Below are positions 6,806-8,798 of a DNA stretch of 8,798 bases, piece after piece. The notes below the pieces were generated by a model. That model did no database searches. It saw nothing but the letters and a program-made list of their open reading frames with translations, and was not told the origin of the DNA. Location of the stretch: positions 2,156 through 10,953 of the forward strand of contig DMHB01000099.1 of the NCBI GenBank assembly GCA_003449595.1. The letters are read 5' to 3'. This stretch comes from Microscillaceae bacterium. Lineage in GTDB: Bacteria; Bacteroidota; Bacteroidia; Cytophagales; Microscillaceae. Position numbers and translations under genes: made by a program. How positions within the stretch are numbered: the first letter of the stretch is position 1; every line of letters begins with the position of its first letter.

Positions 6806-7513
6806 ATGCCCAGCCCCCAACCCGCTTTCTTCCATTGGAGCACCGGCAAAGACTCGGCGTTGGCGCTGTGGCGGATGTTGCAAAATCCTGCCTATCGCAT
6901 AGAGCACCTGCTGACTACCTTCAATACCCACCACGACCGTGTCAGTATGCACGGCTTGCGCCGCAGCTTGTTCGAAGCCCAAATGCAACGCATCGGACTA
7001 CCTTATTCCACCGTCGAACTACCCGAACAGCCGGATATGGTTACTTACGAAACCGCCCTACAAGAGGCTGTTTTGGCACAAAAAGCCCAAGGACGTACCT
7101 TGGCAGGATTGGGCGATATTTTTTTGGAAGACCTGCGTCAATACCGCGAAAAGCAGCACCAAGCTTGGGGTGTACAGCCGGTTTTTCCGCTTTGGGGCGA
7201 AGATTCGCACAAGCTGTTGGACGAGTTTTGGCAAGGCGGCTTTCAAGCCATTGTCATTTGTACGGATGCCCAAAAATTAGACCCTTCCTTTTGCGGGCGT
7301 TTGTTGGACGAGGCTTTTGTGCGCGATTTGCCTACTGGTGTTGACCCTTGCGGGGAAAACGGCGAATTTCATACTTTTTGCTTTGCAGCCCCTTTTTTTA
7401 AAAGCCCTGTTGATTTCCAAATGGGCGAAAAAGTACTCAAAACCTACCCTGCCCCTGCTGGCAGTGCTTCAGCTACGTTGGGTTTTTGGTTCTGCGATTT
7501 ACTGCCCTCCTAA
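6806..7513 (+). CDS. Dph6/DUF71-type ATP pyrophosphatase (diphthine-ammonia ligase family)
   Basis: A 235-residue N-type ATP pyrophosphatase of the Diphthami_syn_2 (DUF71) family. The PP-loop is WSTGKDSALALW (11-22), a variant of SGGKDS. RVSMHG (45-50), LAGLGDIFLEDLRQYRE (99-115), FPLWGED (127-133) and the family signature CGENGEFHTF (182-191) follow in the usual order. In archaea and eukaryotes this family completes diphthamide on elongation factor 2 by amidating diphthine with ammonia and ATP. Bacteria have no diphthamide, so the bacterial substrate is unknown; an ATP-dependent amidation or adenylation of a small molecule is the reasonable inference. Length is near the family norm (about 220-240). 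The start, 4 bases after the permease stop, is the only sensible ATG before the PP-loop. It is the last gene of the rightward run and ends 14 bases before the A-tract of the terminator hairpin. Confidence 0.9.
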   Translation: MPSPQPAFFHWSTGKDSALALWRMLQNPAYRIEHLLTTFNTHHDRVSMHGLRRSLFEAQMQRIGLPYSTVELPEQPDMVTYETALQEAVLAQKAQGRTLAGLGDIFLEDLRQYREKQHQAWGVQPVFPLWGEDSHKLLDEFWQGGFQAIVICTDAQKLDPSFCGRLLDEAFVRDLPTGVDPCGENGEFHTFCFAAPFFKSPVDFQMGEKVLKTYPAPAGSASATLGFWFCDLLPS

Positions 7514-7527
7514 CGTTGTGGGCTATT

Positions 7528-7563
7528 AAAAAAATAAAGGCTGTTCTTTGCAGAACAACCTTT
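7528..7563. terminator. Bidirectional Rho-independent terminator between convergent genes
   Basis: AAAGG (7536-7540) pairs with CCTTT (7559-7563) and TGTTCT (7542-7547) pairs with AGAACA (7552-7557), separated by one C/A mismatch (7541/7558) and closed by a four-base TTGC loop. Seven A residues (7528-7534) flank the left side. Read on the minus strand, this gives a hairpin followed by TTTATTTTTTT, a strong intrinsic terminator for the DUF6588-like gene. On the plus strand it is followed by a shorter T-run (TTTCCATATA), so termination of the ATP pyrophosphatase transcript is likely weaker. It lies 14 bases past one stop codon and 24 bases from the other. The rest of the 73-base gap holds nothing further. 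Confidence 0.85.
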
Positions 7564-7586
7564 CCATATAGTTTCAACAAAATCGC

Positions 7587-8778
7587 TTAGTTTTCCGGCT
7601 CACCTTTATCTTCATATCTATTTTTCACCGGATTACCCCATCCTAAGCCAATGCCCACCATAAAACTCGAATAACGGGCAATGTTACCATCCAAGGTTAG
7701 TTCCAAAGCGCGTGTTACTTTCAGGCGCATGCCCAAGTTCAAGCCAATTTGGTTCAGGTTGGTGTTGATGTTCACAGGATTTGATACATTCACGATTTCA
7801 CGCTGGCCAAATTGTGCTACAGTTGGCCCGGTGGTATTGATAGAGGTAATGGGATAAATGCCCGTTGCTTTGATACCAAAACTACTTGTTTCAAAACGTG
7901 GCCCACCATAGAAAGAAATCACACCAAAACGTTTAGAGGCCAAAATAGAGACATTAAACGCACTAAAATCCAAACCCAATCGCTGGTTAGCGTAGCTGGG
8001 TGCAGGCTGCCCATTGGCCTGTGGAAAAGCTCCTGGTTCTACATTTAATGCTAAACCTAAATTTCCAAAAGTGTAAGCGACCCCAACAGCCAAGTCGAAG
8101 GATTTGTCTTGCAAACCCGGAATCCACTGTTTGATGTCGTGTTTGATACCAATGCCATAGATGCCCCCACTCAAACGTTCGAAATTAAGAGGCACATAAC
8201 GCAAAATCAAATCAGTATTTTTATAAACCCCTACCGTAAGTTGCAATGCCACATAGGGCGAAGCGTTCACGGGCAAACCCAAGCCTTGAGGCATTCTAAA
8301 ATTCACAGAACTGGCATTGGTATTGGCCAATGATTGGGCGGCGGCGATGGCAGGTGCCGGAGTGCCGGGAGGGAACAAACCCGTAGAAAGTGTAGGCGCA
8401 ATGAGTTCTAATTGCGCCCCTTGCGTATTTGCTCCGTAAATAGTCGGAGCTATAGGATTTTCGCCGGGCGAAAGACGTACATTTTGTAAACCTAATCCAT
8501 TGATGTTGAAGTTTTGATCGCTATTTGGAATGAACACCCCACTTGGAATGATGCGAAAATCGAAACGACCAGGTTGATAGGTTTCGGCAGTATTAAACCA
8601 GCCCACATTTTGGCTGACTCCAAAACCATTGGCAAACGGACGGATATAGGTCGTCATCAACTTGTTGGCATCGCCCAAGCCTGAACTGAGCAAACTTTCA
8701 ATATTCTGTTGTGCTCTGCCTGACAGTGGAACTGTAAAATAGGCTACGTAGGCAAAAAAGAAGGATAATAAGTACTTG
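7587..8778 (-). CDS. 5'-truncated DUF6588-like secreted or outer-membrane protein
   Basis: Read from the right edge, the frame is open for 396 residues of apparently genuine sequence down to the TAA at 7587-7589. It begins KYLLSFFFAYVAYFTVPL followed by SGRAQQN, a clear signal peptide with cleavage near GRA|Q, so only the start codon and one or a few residues are missing. A TTG at 8693 is the first possible start inside the frame, but it would remove the signal peptide and is not believable. The mature part has SGLGDANKL and the conserved GWFNTAE stretch near its start, then Gly-rich alternating polar and apolar strands, and GIGIKHDIKQWIPGL in the middle. I recall these as hallmarks of DUF6588, a Bacteroidota family of unknown function with beta-barrel character. 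The last strand ends in LGWGNPVKNR and an acidic tail. The Pro/Ala-rich stretch coded at about 8330-8410 may be a loop. Convergent with the preceding operon. Outer-membrane location is inferred. Confidence 0.85.
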
Positions 8779-8798
8779 AGATCGGAAGAGCGTATGTC
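8779..8798. other. Likely Illumina adapter remnant at the contig end
   Basis: The last 20 bases begin AGATCGGAAGAGC, the 13-base universal start of Illumina TruSeq-type adapters, followed by GT and then ATGTC, which departs from the common adapter continuation. An exact match of this length exactly at the end of the sequence is very unlikely by chance. It interrupts the signal-peptide coding region of the minus-strand gene just where its start codon should be, so this stretch should be regarded as non-genomic. Confidence 0.9.

Noticed and set aside
6835..7344. A 169-codon plus-strand frame overlapping the ATP pyrophosphatase
   Set aside because: The overlapping frame encodes all the Dph6-family motifs. 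The alternative is Arg/Ala/Pro-rich, typical of a shadow frame, and lacks a credible start.
7317..7529. A 70-codon plus-strand frame running past the stop of the ATP pyrophosphatase
   Set aside because: It mostly overlaps the conserved C-terminus of that protein in another frame and ends at the terminator region; no homology features are visible.
7587..8693. A complete minus-strand gene starting at the TTG at 8693
   Set aside because: The frame continues upstream with a clear signal peptide to the contig edge, so the TTG is internal.
1..8798. Mobile elements, CRISPR arrays, tRNA or rRNA genes
   Set aside because: I saw no direct repeat arrays, transposase or integrase motifs, terminal inverted repeats, or cloverleaf-like segments; the genes are housekeeping or envelope functions with uniform codon use.

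Overview
The window is ordinary-looking chromosomal DNA from a member of the Bacteroidota, probably a Cytophagales-type environmental species. This rests on four things. Almost all starts lack a Shine-Dalgarno sequence. One upstream region carries a TAnnTTTG -7 promoter box. The encoded proteins look most like Bacteroidota versions of their families (a DUF6588-type outer-membrane-like protein, a Bacteroidota zinc phospholipase C, a LolC/E-type permease directly after rbfA). Codon use is moderate in GC throughout. The genus cannot be fixed from the sequence alone. The right end finishes in what looks like Illumina adapter sequence, so the window probably reaches a contig edge of a short-read assembly.

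Layout: a minus-strand gene runs off the left edge (1-95) and shows only its hydrophobic signal-like N-terminus. Divergent from it, seven plus-strand genes follow with small gaps or overlaps: a class V (SerC-like) aminotransferase (180-1271), an exported beta-lactamase-fold serine hydrolase (1304-2656), an exported zinc-dependent phospholipase C-like protein whose start lies inside the preceding gene (2604-3791), a type II NADH:quinone oxidoreductase (3838-5151), ribosome-binding factor A (5185-5562), a LolC/LolE-family ABC permease (5569-6801) and a Dph6/DUF71-type ATP pyrophosphatase (6806-7513). A bidirectional hairpin terminator (7528-7563) separates this run from a convergent minus-strand gene (7587 to the right edge). 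That gene encodes a secreted or outer-membrane DUF6588-like protein whose start codon is lost at the contig edge.

Functionally, the window mixes housekeeping (serine or amino-acid metabolism, respiratory NADH oxidation, 30S maturation, possible lipoprotein trafficking) with envelope hydrolases. rbfA, the permease and the ATP pyrophosphatase are packed with 6 and 4 base gaps and are very likely co-transcribed. The two exported hydrolases overlap by 53 bases and are probably translationally coupled. I see no CRISPR, tRNA, rRNA, insertion sequence, phage gene or convincing new system. The most useful observations are the adapter at the right edge, the 5' truncation it causes, the hidden partial gene at the left edge, and the intact metal-ligand set of the phospholipase C-like protein, including its predicted mature N-terminal Trp.
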